Part shown: positions 31,557-39,549 of the stretch, in pieces
Numbering within the stretch: the first letter of the stretch is position 1
Layout of the letters: every line of letters starts with the position of its first letter
Origin: an uncultured Collinsella sp.
GTDB taxonomy: Bacteria; Actinomycetota; Coriobacteriia; Coriobacteriales; Coriobacteriaceae
Length of the DNA: 64,000 nucleotides
Assembly: GCA_958412345.1 (NCBI GenBank)
Contig: CATYSO010000006.1
Span: 57,149-121,148, forward strand
Reading direction: 5' to 3'
Notes under the pieces: generated by a model
Database searches by the model: none
Seen by the model: the letters and a program-made list of their open reading frames with translations, nothing else
What the model was told of the DNA's origin: nothing
Program-made: the position numbers and the translations under genes

Positions 31557-32891
31557 ATGAGCACACAGACCGAGCCCAAGCTCGTCACGCAAATCGACTT
31601 CGCCCGTGCCGGGCAGATTACGCCGCAGATGAAGGAGGTTGCCGAGCGCGAGCATCGCGACCCCGAGTACATCCGCGAGCGCGTGGCCGACGGCCGCATC
31701 GCCATCCCCGCCAACATCGTGCATATCAAAAAGGGCATGCGCGCCTTTGGTGTCGGCGAGGGCCTGTCCACCAAGGTCAACGTCAACCTAGGCATCTCGG
31801 GCGATAAGGCCGATGCCGCCGAGGAGTGGAAGAAGGTCAAGATCGCCGAGGACTTTGGCGCCGACGCCATCATGGACCTCTCCAACTCGGGCAAGACGCG
31901 CCAGTTCCGCCAGCAGCTCATCGACGAGACGCCGCTCATGGTGGGCACCGTCCCCATGTACGACGCCATCGGCTACATGGAAAAGCCGCTGGTCAAGCTT
32001 ACCAAGGATGACCTGTTCGAGGTCGTGCGCGCGCACGCCGAGGACGGCGTGGACTTTATGACCATCCACTGCGGCATCAACAAGTCGGTCACCAAGACCT
32101 TTAAGGAGACCGGCCGTCTCATGAACATCGTCAGCCGCGGCGGCTCGCTGCTGTTTGGCTGGATGGAGGTCACCGGCAACGAAAACCCCTTCTACGAGTA
32201 CTTTGACGAGCTGCTCGAGATTTGCCACGAGTACGACGTGACGATTTCGCTCGGCGACTCCTGCCGCCCGGGCTGCCTCTACGACTCCAACGATGCCACC
32301 GAGACCGCTGAGATGATCGAGCTGGGCAAGCTGTGCAAGCGCGCTTGGGCCGCCGGCGTCCAGGTCATGGTCGAGGGCCCGGGTCACATGGCGCTCGACG
32401 AGATCGCCGCCAACATGAAACTGCAGAAGCGCCTGTGCCACAATGCCCCGTTCTATGTGCTCGGGCCGCTGGTGACCGATATCGGCGTGGGTTACGACCA
32501 CATCACCGCTGCCATCGGCGGCGCCATCTCCGCCAGCTCCGGTGCCGACTTCCTGTGCTACGTGACGCCGGCCGAGCACCTGTGCCTGCCCAACGCCCAG
32601 GACGTGCTCGATGGCCTCATGGCCACTAAGATTGCCGCGCACGCCGCCGATATCGCCAAGAAGGTGCCGCATGCCCGCGACATGGACGACAAGATGGGCC
32701 AGGCACGCCGCAAGCTCGACTGGGATGCCATGTGGAAGTGGGCTCTCGACCCGGTCACCGGCAAGAAACGCTACGAAGAATCCCCCGCCGCCACCGAAGG
32801 CACCTGCACCATGTGCGGCAAGATGTGCGCCGTCCGCACCGTTAACAAGGTGTTCGAAGGCACGACGATCGACCTCGGCGTGGAGGACTAG
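31557..32891 (+). CDS. thiC: Phosphomethylpyrimidine synthase ThiC
   Basis: Radical SAM enzyme turning aminoimidazole ribotide into hydroxymethylpyrimidine phosphate for thiamine. The 444-aa protein has NSGKTRQFRQQLIDETPLMVGTVPMYDA and HCGINKSVTKTF. SLGDSCRPGCLYDSNDATE and EGPGHMALDEI follow. The C-terminal cluster motif is CTMCGKMC. ATG at 31557 is eight bases from GAAGGGAG; the in-frame ATG at 31533 lies inside the riboswitch aptamer. It lacks the long N-terminal extension of proteobacterial ThiC, as is usual in Gram-positives. It is followed by thiD. Confidence 0.96.
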   Translation: MSTQTEPKLVTQIDFARAGQITPQMKEVAEREHRDPEYIRERVADGRIAIPANIVHIKKGMRAFGVGEGLSTKVNVNLGISGDKADAAEEWKKVKIAEDFGADAIMDLSNSGKTRQFRQQLIDETPLMVGTVPMYDAIGYMEKPLVKLTKDDLFEVVRAHAEDGVDFMTIHCGINKSVTKTFKETGRLMNIVSRGGSLLFGWMEVTGNENPFYEYFDELLEICHEYDVTISLGDSCRPGCLYDSNDATETAEMIELGKLCKRAWAAGVQVMVEGPGHMALDEIAANMKLQKRLCHNAPFYVLGPLVTDIGVGYDHITAAIGGAISASSGADFLCYVTPAEHLCLPNAQDVLDGLMATKIAAHAADIAKKVPHARDMDDKMGQARRKLDWDAMWKWALDPVTGKKRYEESPAATEGTCTMCGKMCAVRTVNKVFEGTTIDLGVED

Positions 32892-32985
32892 CCCTGTCGC
32901 CGCGGCCGCCTCTGGCGGCGAGCTGGTGCCTGTCAATTGTTGACTTGTGAACATTTGCTTACATTTGCGTAAAGATTGCATCGCC

Positions 32986-33020
32986 CGCCCGGGTTCGACA
33001 TAGAGTCGGCCCGGGCATCT
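32986..33020 (+). terminator. Hairpin between thiC and thiD
   Basis: GCCCGGG / CCCGGGC with an inner CGAC / GTCG, followed by ATCTTTATAATG. A weak thiC terminator; the following TATAAT at 33022-33027 is a likely -10 for thiD. Confidence 0.5.
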
Positions 33021-33073
33021 TTATAATGCTGGCTTAAAGACCCATTTGATTCCGACCGAACAAGGGAGCAAAC

Positions 33074-33904
33074 ATGGATCGCAGTAAGGTACCTGCCGTC
33101 CTGTCCATCGCAGGATCCGATTCCAGCGGCGGCGCCGGCATTCAGGCCGACATCAAGACCATCACGGCGCACCGCCTGTATGCCGAGACGGCCATCACCG
33201 CCATCACCGCACAAAACACGCTCGGTGTCACCGCCGTGCAGAATATCTCCCCTGATATCGTCGCTGCGCAGATCGACGCCGTATTTGACGATATCCGCCC
33301 CAGCGCCGTCAAGATCGGCATGGTTTCCTCTGCCGAGATTATCGAGGTTATCGCCGACCGCCTGAGCGCCTGGAACGCGACAAACGTGGTCGTCGACCCC
33401 GTCATGGTAGCCACCTCGGGCGCACGGCTGATTGCCGAAGATGCCGCCGAGGCGCTCACCCGCCGCCTGTTCCCGCTGGCGACGGTTATCACGCCCAATA
33501 TTCCCGAGGCCATGGCCCTGCTTGACTACGAGGTCGACTCCGAGCGCACACAGCAAAATGCTGCCATGCTCCTCACCCGCCGCTTTGGTTGCGCATCCCT
33601 CGTTAAGGGTGGGCATCTTGTCAACGAGGCCAACGACGTATTGGCCGAACCCGCGCCACTCGATGACGAGGGCAACCATCTGGGCGATCCGCTCACCACG
33701 TGGTTCCGCCACAAGCGCATCGAGACCGACAACACACACGGCACCGGCTGCACGCTTTCGTCCGCCATCGCCTGCGCGCTGGCCCAGGACATGGATCTTG
33801 CCGATGCCGTCAACGCCGGCAAGGCCTACCTAACCGGCGCTCTCGCCGCCGGCTTTGACATGGGCAAAGGCTCTGGCCCCGTCAACCACATGTGGCAGTA
33901 TTAA
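33074..33904 (+). CDS. thiD: Hydroxymethylpyrimidine kinase/phosphomethylpyrimidine kinase
   Basis: Phosphorylates the ThiC product twice to give HMP pyrophosphate. The 276-aa ribokinase-fold protein has the N-terminal SIAGSDSSGGAGIQADIKT and VVDPVMVATSGA. TPNIPEAMALL, SLVKGGHL and the catalytic DNTHGTGCTLSSAIA complete the set. AAGGGAG precedes the ATG. It follows thiC in the same direction, separated by a hairpin and a possible own promoter. No thiE or thiM is present in the window. Confidence 0.95.
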   Translation: MDRSKVPAVLSIAGSDSSGGAGIQADIKTITAHRLYAETAITAITAQNTLGVTAVQNISPDIVAAQIDAVFDDIRPSAVKIGMVSSAEIIEVIADRLSAWNATNVVVDPVMVATSGARLIAEDAAEALTRRLFPLATVITPNIPEAMALLDYEVDSERTQQNAAMLLTRRFGCASLVKGGHLVNEANDVLAEPAPLDDEGNHLGDPLTTWFRHKRIETDNTHGTGCTLSSAIACALAQDMDLADAVNAGKAYLTGALAAGFDMGKGSGPVNHMWQY

Positions 33905-33920
33905 GATTCGCAGCCCAAAA

Positions 33921-33953
33921 CCGCCGCAAAGGGGACAGGCATCTTTGCGGTGG
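33921..33953. repeat. Hairpin element downstream of thiD
   Basis: 11-base stem CCGCCGCAAAG / CTTTGCGGTGG with one wobble, loop GGGACAGGCAT. First of four successive palindromes between thiD and the esterase gene. Confidence 0.75.
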
Positions 33954-33965
33954 CTCCCACAAACA

Positions 33966-34020
33966 TCTCGATCTGTAACAGTTAGAGCCCATTTTTCAGC
34001 CCACCTGTTATAGATCGAGA
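33966..34020. repeat. Palindromic element, family F copy 1
   Basis: 16-base arms TCTCGATCTGTAACAG (33966-33981) and CTGTTATAGATCGAGA (34005-34020), one wobble pair, 23-base loop. Confidence 0.85.
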
Positions 34021-34044
34021 CATTCAAATTCCACTGAGAAGATA

Positions 34045-34102
34045 GTCTTGATCTGTAACAGTAACCTCGGCTAAATCGACCCTAGATGTTACAGATCGAG
34101 AC
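34045..34102. repeat. Palindromic element, family F copy 2
   Basis: 16-base arms GTCTTGATCTGTAACA (34045-34060) and TGTTACAGATCGAGAC (34087-34102), one wobble pair. The arms share TGATCTGTAACA-type sequence with copy 1, but the loop is different. Confidence 0.85.
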
Positions 34103-34107
34103 AAACC

Positions 34108-34148
34108 AACGAAACAAGCCACCACAAGGGTACCTTTGTGGTGGCTTG
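34108..34148 (-). terminator. Terminator of the GDSL esterase gene
   Basis: Perfect 13-base stem CAAGCCACCACAA / TTGTGGTGGCTTG, nearly closed to its centre, followed on the minus strand by TTTCGTT. It begins nine bases past the stop at 34157. Confidence 0.65.
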
Positions 34149-34156
34149 GGGCCGTG

Positions 34157-34816
34157 CTACTCACCGAGTATCTCTTTGAGCTTGGCTGCCACGGCGTGAC
34201 CCAGGCTCTCGTGGCTTTCGGGCATCATATGCAGATAGTCGATATCGCCCGGCTCGGCAAACTCAGCGGCATTCAGAAAGTCGCAGCCAAACTGCTCGGC
34301 CACGTGCGCATAGTACTCGCCAAAATGCTCAGATGCCTCAACGGAATGCTCGTCAAAGTCGGTCATATACACATCGGCGATCTGCGGCTTGATCTTGATA
34401 GGAGCCATCAGCAGGATGCGCGGGCAAGGCGCAGCGTCGGTCCACGGAAACGCGCGGACGGCGCGAATCAGCGCCATGGCGCCACGGGCGATATCGGAAG
34501 CTGTCACGTTAAAGACCGTCTTGCAATCGTTAGTTCCCAGCATAATAACGATCGCATCCAGCGGCTTATGAGCCTCGAGCAGCATCGGAAGCGCGCGAAT
34601 GCCGTTGAGGTTAGTGTCCAGATGGCACATATCGTCGCGTACCGTCGTGCGGCCGTTGAGGCCTTCTTCAATTACATGCCAGCCCTCGCCTAAGTCACGT
34701 TGGGCCACGCCGCACCAGCGCACATCCTGCGCATAGCGCACCGCGGTGCCATCGCGCATACCAGCCGGATCATAGCCATAGGTGTTGCTGTCACCAAAGC
34801 ACAGAACGTTTTTCAT
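34157..34816 (-). CDS. SGNH/GDSL-family esterase
   Basis: Serine esterase of 219 aa, no signal peptide, so probably cytoplasmic. Block I is CFGDSNTYGYDPAG with Ser10 as nucleophile. Block III is VIMLGTNDCK, and block V is the C-terminal D-x-x-H region in GDIDYLHMMPESHESLG. FGDSNT(W/Y)G is typical of the arylesterase/acyltransferase branch. ATG at 34814-34816 follows GGGGAG by six bases. It lies behind a terminator from the macrodomain gene. Substrate unknown. Confidence 0.83.
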   Translation of the reverse strand: MKNVLCFGDSNTYGYDPAGMRDGTAVRYAQDVRWCGVAQRDLGEGWHVIEEGLNGRTTVRDDMCHLDTNLNGIRALPMLLEAHKPLDAIVIMLGTNDCKTVFNVTASDIARGAMALIRAVRAFPWTDAAPCPRILLMAPIKIKPQIADVYMTDFDEHSVEASEHFGEYYAHVAEQFGCDFLNAAEFAEPGDIDYLHMMPESHESLGHAVAAKLKEILGE

Positions 34817-34834
34817 CGTAAGCTCCCCACTCAA

Positions 34835-34866
34835 TAAAAAGCCGACGGGAGCAGCCCCCGTCGGCT
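34835..34866 (-). terminator. Terminator of the macrodomain gene
   Basis: Perfect 10-base stem AGCCGACGGG / CCCGTCGGCT, followed on the minus strand by TTTTT. Confidence 0.88.
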
Positions 34867-34891
34867 CGGTATATCGCATCACACGCACCGT

Positions 34892-36025
34892 TTACAGGTA
34901 CTTGCGCCAGTCGTCGTCATCCTCGTCATCCTCGGCAGCGGCCTGAGCCTGCTCGGCGGCACGGGCGGCTGCGGCGCGGGCGGCAACCTGAGCATAGGAC
35001 TCCTCGTTGCGCTCGGGGAAGCTTGCCAGCACGTGCTCGAACTTGGCGAAGTCCTCGTCCCAGCGCGTAGAGGGCACGGCAAAGAAGACCTGCTTGACCT
35101 TGAAGTCGCCCGATGCGAGCTCCTTGCGGAAGAGCTCGGCCACGGCCTCGGCATCAAAGCCGTTGTTGTCGCAGCCCCATGCGCCCAGCACGAGCTTCTC
35201 GCGACCCAACTCGTCGCAGATGGCGAGCACAAAGCGGATACGGTCGCGCAGGGCATCCAGCAGAGCATCGTCGCTCACGCGATACTCCTGGCGGGCACGC
35301 CTAACGTTGGGCGCGGCGGCCACGATCACGTCGGCGTATGCATGCACGTGGTTGCGGTCGAAGCGCACCGCAGGCACCACCAGGGCGCGGTTACGATAGA
35401 GCTCGCAGTTGATGTTGCGGCGACGGTTCTCGCCGTACCACTTACGCTGCTTATCGAGAACGTTGTACAGATACGAATCGGCGCACAGCGTGGCCTCCTG
35501 GCCCAGATAACCCTGAATATATCCACCGCCCGGATTGGTAAACGAGGCAAAGGCGAGCACGGCCATGTCGCAGAACTGCGCATAGCCGCGACCGTTATCG
35601 AGGATTGCCTGCGTGGCGGAGGCATCAAGCACAGTGACCTCGGGCAGGACCGGAGCGGGCTCCTCAGCAGGCGCGGACTCAGCTTCGGCGATTTCCTCGG
35701 CAGGCTCCTCGACGGGCTCGGGCGCTGCCTCGGTCTCGGGCGCTGCCTCGACCTCGGCAGTCTCCGCGTTCTCGACGTCCTCGGCGACCTGCTCTTCGGG
35801 GGCCACAGTAGTCTGAACCTTGGCCTTCATCGCCGCGACAAAGCCGGCGGGCATGCCGTCAAACTCGCGAACACCAGCAAGCGAACGCTCGATATCCTTG
35901 GCGAACGCTTCGGACACAGTCGCCACATGGCGCTCGGCGGCCTTGGCACGGGCCTCGCGCTTGGGATTGGGCTGACCCGCTCGGTTGGACCTGCGGTTAC
36001 GGTTCCTGTTGTCGACGTCTGCCAT
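34892..36025 (-). CDS. TIGR02452-type macrodomain / microbial PARG-like protein with altered catalytic loop
   Basis: 377 aa. Residues about 128-350 form a macrodomain of the bacterial poly(ADP-ribose) glycohydrolase type. The glycine loop NPGGGYIQGYLGQEATL (GGG at 166-168) fits the GGG-x(6-8)-QEE signature except that the second glutamate, the catalytic one, is Ala178. A basic N-terminus (RNRNRRSNR), a helical segment (30-60) and an Ala/Glu/Pro-rich linker (about 75-128) precede it. The C-terminus is an acidic tail DEDDDDWRKYL. GGAAAGG lies upstream of the ATG. It probably binds ADP-ribose; hydrolase activity is doubtful. Confidence 0.78.
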   Translation of the reverse strand: MADVDNRNRNRRSNRAGQPNPKREARAKAAERHVATVSEAFAKDIERSLAGVREFDGMPAGFVAAMKAKVQTTVAPEEQVAEDVENAETAEVEAAPETEAAPEPVEEPAEEIAEAESAPAEEPAPVLPEVTVLDASATQAILDNGRGYAQFCDMAVLAFASFTNPGGGYIQGYLGQEATLCADSYLYNVLDKQRKWYGENRRRNINCELYRNRALVVPAVRFDRNHVHAYADVIVAAAPNVRRARQEYRVSDDALLDALRDRIRFVLAICDELGREKLVLGAWGCDNNGFDAEAVAELFRKELASGDFKVKQVFFAVPSTRWDEDFAKFEHVLASFPERNEESYAQVAARAAAARAAEQAQAAAEDDEDDDDWRKYL

Positions 36026-36089
36026 AAGTGGTCACCTTTCCTGTCGCTGCCGCTATCGGCTTTTCCCATCCATGATACCCCGCCGCTAC

Positions 36090-36115
36090 AAAAAAGACGG
36101 CCCCGCAGGACCGCC
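36090..36115 (-). terminator. Terminator of the Bax-inhibitor-1 gene
   Basis: Eight-pair stem GGCGGTCC / GGGCCGTC with two wobble pairs and a four-base loop, followed on the minus strand by TTTTTT. Located 47 bases past the stop at 36162. Confidence 0.75.
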
Positions 36116-36161
36116 TTTCGCATCGATTTACACGCACGGCAAGTACCGCTGCAATTTGGCA

Positions 36162-36857
36162 CTAGTCGCGACGACCGAGAATGTTCAGGATGCGCAGGAA
36201 CACGTTGATAATGTCCACGAACAGATTGGACGCCATGAGCACCGCATTGGGCAGCGTGGGCGGCACCGTCGTGGCAACATAGGTGTCGTAGCCAATAAAG
36301 CCGGCGAACACCACGATCACGATCAGGTCGGTGATGGTCTGCGAGACGCCCATAAACATCAGCACGATCTCAACCAGAATAGTGGCGAGCAGAATGCCAA
36401 AGCCGATGCCATATACGCGCTGGAAAAACTTGGGGAACGTCACGCCCAAGGCGCCAAAGACAAAGGTGATGGCGGCCGTGGCGATAAAGGCAGTGTTGAT
36501 GGTGGGCAGGTCGTAGTTGGCAAGGCCAAACGACGCGGTCAGGCCAAAGGTACTCGCAAAGATTACGTAGCCCACAAGGGACAGACCCACGGACTGCTTG
36601 CCCGCAGCAGCCGACATCATGACCATGCCGACGATGGTTAAAATAAACGAGCCAAAGACCAGTGGCAGGGCGGCGCCGCTCATCATCATGCGGGCAAACG
36701 CCATGGTGCTCGTAAAGTAAGCACCGGCGCCCATGGCGCAAAAGCCCAAGAAGATGAGGGCGGACATGGCAAGATTGTACGCGCGCGGCGACATCTCCTT
36801 GGCGCGGCTTGCGCCGGTCTCGATGGGGCCGTTCTGATAGCCCTGGATATCGTTCAT
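36162..36857 (-). CDS. Bax inhibitor-1 family membrane protein (YccA/YbhL-like)
   Basis: 231 aa with seven hydrophobic segments and the family C-terminal signature, including FAGFIGYDTYVA and the final helix ALMASNLFVDIINVFLRIL-like region. Homologs form pH-sensitive calcium leak channels; the bacterial role is unclear. The Asp in IGYDTY is one of the conserved acidic gating residues. ATG at 36855-36857 follows AAAGGA. Upstream on the same strand is a small hypothetical gene. Confidence 0.88.
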   Translation of the reverse strand: MNDIQGYQNGPIETGASRAKEMSPRAYNLAMSALIFLGFCAMGAGAYFTSTMAFARMMMSGAALPLVFGSFILTIVGMVMMSAAAGKQSVGLSLVGYVIFASTFGLTASFGLANYDLPTINTAFIATAAITFVFGALGVTFPKFFQRVYGIGFGILLATILVEIVLMFMGVSQTITDLIVIVVFAGFIGYDTYVATTVPPTLPNAVLMASNLFVDIINVFLRILNILGRRD

Positions 36858-36936
36858 ACTTCGTCCTTTCAAAAAGCGCCACAACAGCGCCGTAGGTGAC
36901 AAGATTCCTGCCATTGTACCCGAATGCCGTGCGCTC

Positions 36937-37296
36937 TTACCTGCGACGCTCGCCCTCGAGCGTGCGGTCAAACGCCCATACCCACCAACGCATCACGTGC
37001 GCCTGCGAGCCGTCCGCCCGCTCACGCGTTTGGTCCTCCAGATACAACTCGGTCGCATGTCCGCCAAAACGTACCTTATAGGTTGCCGTACGAATGCCGT
37101 GAACCATCAGGCCAAACCCGGTGGTCGAGATAATTTCGTCGATCGTAAAACAACGGCCGTCAACCCAGCAGACGGTGACCGGCACGACTTGTCCGCCCGC
37201 AAGGATGCGGGCCACGACGTCCACATACTGCTTGTGCACGCGTCGAGTTTTGCCATCTGTCTGTCGATATTCCATGGCCCCTATTATCGAACGCAT
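36937..37296 (-). CDS. Hypothetical protein, about 112-119 residues
   Basis: Basic small protein with MEYRQTDGKTRRVHK near the start, the central GRCFTIDEIISTTGFG, and YKVRFGGHATELYLED. It ends with Trp-rich MRWWVWAFDRT. Start choice is uncertain. The ATG at 37273-37275 has AGGGG only two bases away, too close. The ATG at 37294-37296 lies about eight bases after a -10-like TACAAT (37305-37310), which would give a leaderless mRNA. No family confidently recognised; it slightly resembles short DUF6504-type actinobacterial proteins. Confidence 0.6.
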   Translation of the reverse strand: MRSIIGAMEYRQTDGKTRRVHKQYVDVVARILAGGQVVPVTVCWVDGRCFTIDEIISTTGFGLMVHGIRTATYKVRFGGHATELYLEDQTRERADGSQAHVMRWWVWAFDRTLEGERRR

Positions 37297-37525
37297 GTTT
37301 GCATATTGTAAAGCGAACAGACTGTGGTTTTGGGGTGTTGGGGCGCGCGCACGTGTCCTCATGGTGTGTTAGCAAAAAGAACACCCGCGGTCAACAGGGC
37401 TAATATTCATTTTTAGTGCCAAAAAATTCACTGCTCCCATCAGAACTCGGTAAAGAAACCCGCAGGAGGTGATACGATTTATCATGTTTCTGTAACGTGC
37501 CTGCAAACTTCGAGAAAGCCCATAT

Positions 37526-38575
37526 ATGGACGTAACGTTCTCAACCTTCCTCGGCCAGCTTGTGTCGAACCCAGTCCTTGCCGTCACCGTGATCCTCGCG
37601 CTCGGCGCCATCTTCGTCAACGGATGGACCGACGCGCCCAACGCCATCGCGACCTGCGTCACCACGCGCTGCATGCCCGCCCGCGCCGCCATCCTCATGA
37701 GCGCCGCATTCAACTTCTTGGGCGTGCTCATCATGACGCACTTTAACGCGAGCGTCGCCAACACCATCTCACATATCGTCGACTTTGGCGGAAACAGCAC
37801 CATGGCACTCGCGTGCCTCTGCGCGGCGCTCTTCTCCATCGTCGTCTACGGCGCCACAGCGTCGCGTTTTGGCATCCCCACCTCGCAAAGCCACAGCCTT
37901 ATCGCCGGCCTGACCGGTGCTGCCATCGCCCTCGGCGGCGCGAACAGCGTCAACGTCCACGAGTGGATGAAGGTCATCTACGGTCTGGCGCTCTCCATCG
38001 GTCTGGGCTTTGTCATGGGCTGGATCCTGTGCAAACTCGTCTCTATTCTGTTTGCCGCTGCCAATAGGCGACGTGCCAACGTCTTCTTTAAATACGCTCA
38101 GATCGCGAGTGCTGCGGCCATGAGCTTTATGCACGGCGCGCAGGATGGACAGAAGTTCATCGGCGTGCTCTTTTTAGGTGTCGCCTTCGCCAACGGCCAG
38201 ACGAGCGTCGGCGATGCCGGCATCCCCATCTGGATCATGCTGCTGTGCTCGGCCACTATGGGTATCGGCACTAGCGTGGGCGGCGAGCGCATCATCAAGT
38301 CCGTCGGCCAGAGCATGGTTAAGCTCGAGAAGTATCAGGGCTTCTCCGCCGACCTCGCGGGCGCCGCAAACCTGCTGCTTGCCACCCTTACCGGCATCCC
38401 CGTGTCCTCCACCCACATCAAGACCTGCGCCATCATGGGCGTCGGTGCCGTCAAGCGCCTTTCGGCCATCAACTTCGGCGTCGTCAAGGACATGATGTTC
38501 ACCTGGTTCTTCACCTTTCCCGCCTGTGGACTCATCAGCTTTGTCATGGCCAAGCTGTTCATGATGTTCATCTAG
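37526..38575 (+). CDS. pit: PiT-family inorganic phosphate transporter
   Basis: Low-affinity phosphate/metal-phosphate symporter of 349 aa with about ten membrane helices. Both PiT repeats are visible: VNGWTDAPNAIATCVTTR (about 32-49) with GIPTSQSHSLIAGLTGAAIA, then SFMHGAQDGQKFIGV with GIPVSSTHIKTCAIMGVGAV. The ribosome site GAGAAAG is modest. It forms a two-gene unit with the DUF47 protein 67 bases downstream, the usual partner of PiT. It complements the high-affinity Pst system at 44-47 kb. Confidence 0.92.
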   Translation: MDVTFSTFLGQLVSNPVLAVTVILALGAIFVNGWTDAPNAIATCVTTRCMPARAAILMSAAFNFLGVLIMTHFNASVANTISHIVDFGGNSTMALACLCAALFSIVVYGATASRFGIPTSQSHSLIAGLTGAAIALGGANSVNVHEWMKVIYGLALSIGLGFVMGWILCKLVSILFAAANRRRANVFFKYAQIASAAAMSFMHGAQDGQKFIGVLFLGVAFANGQTSVGDAGIPIWIMLLCSATMGIGTSVGGERIIKSVGQSMVKLEKYQGFSADLAGAANLLLATLTGIPVSSTHIKTCAIMGVGAVKRLSAINFGVVKDMMFTWFFTFPACGLISFVMAKLFMMFI

Positions 38576-38642
38576 TCAAACCGAGCGTCCATCCGGACCG
38601 TAATACTTCGCCCACCCGTCTTCGCCTCGAAAGGACCCACTC

Positions 38643-39266
38643 ATGGCAAAGAAACCCGATTCGTTCTACTTTGACAACTACGTCGCCTGCGCCGACCTTG
38701 CCGTCCAGGCCGCCGAGCTGCTCACCAAGATTTTCGAGAACTTCGATCCTGCAAAGATTCACGATATGCTCGACAAGATGCACGCGATCGAGCATGCGGC
38801 CGACAAGAAGCACCATGAGCTTGAGGACGCCCTGCTCACGGCCTTTATCACCCCGCTTGAGCGCGAGGACCTGGACCTGATGAGCTGCTCGCTCGACACC
38901 GTGCTCGACCGTATCGAGGGCGTCGTGCAGCGCGTCTACTTCACCAACATCCAGAGCATCCATCCCGACGCCATCGTCATCGCCCACAAGGTGACCGACG
39001 CCTGCCGCGCCATGAAGGACCTGATGGTCGAGCTGCCTAACTACCGCAAGTCCAAGACGCTGCGCGAGCTCGTCATCCAGATCAACACCATCGAGTCCGA
39101 GGCCGACGAGCTCTATATCAACGCCATGCGTAACCTGCACGTCAACGGTAAGGACCCGCTCGAGGTCATTGCTTGGCGTGACGTGTACGCCTTCCTGGAG
39201 TACTGCGCTGACTGCTGTGAGAATGTGGCCGATGTCGTGGATTCGATTGTCATGAAGAACAGTTAA
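38643..39266 (+). CDS. DUF47 (TIGR00153) PhoU-like partner of Pit
   Basis: 207-aa all-helical protein of the PhoU-like DUF47 family, normally encoded beside PiT transporters and thought to regulate them. Family features are IHDMLDKMHAIEHAADKKHHEL, FITPLEREDLDLMS and IEGVVQRVYF with acidic metal-binding helices. AAAGGA precedes the ATG. Same operon as pit. It is distinct from the true PhoU at 42935. Confidence 0.9.
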   Translation: MAKKPDSFYFDNYVACADLAVQAAELLTKIFENFDPAKIHDMLDKMHAIEHAADKKHHELEDALLTAFITPLEREDLDLMSCSLDTVLDRIEGVVQRVYFTNIQSIHPDAIVIAHKVTDACRAMKDLMVELPNYRKSKTLRELVIQINTIESEADELYINAMRNLHVNGKDPLEVIAWRDVYAFLEYCADCCENVADVVDSIVMKNS

Positions 39267-39287
39267 TTGGGGGTACGTGTCCCGGCG

Positions 39288-39371
39288 GCGAAGGGCCGGC
39301 CACGGTTTGCTTTCTCACTCCGGCTGCTTTGCAGAGTCGTTCGAAAGTAAACCGTGGTCGGCCCTTCGCCT
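39288..39371. repeat. Large inverted repeat, family D-like copy 2
   Basis: 28-base arms at 39288-39315 and 39344-39371, fully pairable with two G-T wobbles, core GAAGGGCCGGCCACGGTTT, 28-base loop. Lies 21 bases past the DUF47 gene. Same arm length and GGGCCGGCC core as the element at 25360-25481. Confidence 0.88.
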
Positions 39372-39549
39372 TACGTATCACCATTGGGAACTTTGGCTGA
39401 TAGTTGTAGCGCAATGGGGGTTTGGCTGAAGGGACCTTTGGTATCCGTTCGGACACTTTGGCCCTTGATGAGCGTTTGGCCGATTGCTGCTTTGGGTACT
39501 GTTTGGGTTACTTTGGGTTTGTTTGATTTTAAATTGTTGGAGGGCTTGT
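39372..39549 (+). promoter_or_regulatory. Cytosine-poor region with eight TTTGG motifs upstream of the nitroreductase gene
   Basis: TTTGG occurs at 39393, 39422, 39438, 39458, 39476, 39492, 39503 and 39513, spaced 10-29 bases. The strand is poor in C (6 of 60 bases in 39481-39540). No ORF here has a ribosome site except the nitroreductase itself. Promoter elements could not be fixed. It may be a cluster of binding sites or a region of strand-biased mutation. Confidence 0.4.

Noticed and set aside
33966..34102. CRISPR-like array
   Set aside because: Only two units, each internally palindromic with unequal loops; no regular spacers or cas genes.
37461..37500. AGGAGGTGATACG followed by a three-codon ORF before pit
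   Set aside because: Spacing from the ribosome-like site to ATG is 11 or more bases and the ORF is only ATG TTT CTG TAA. No supporting structure.
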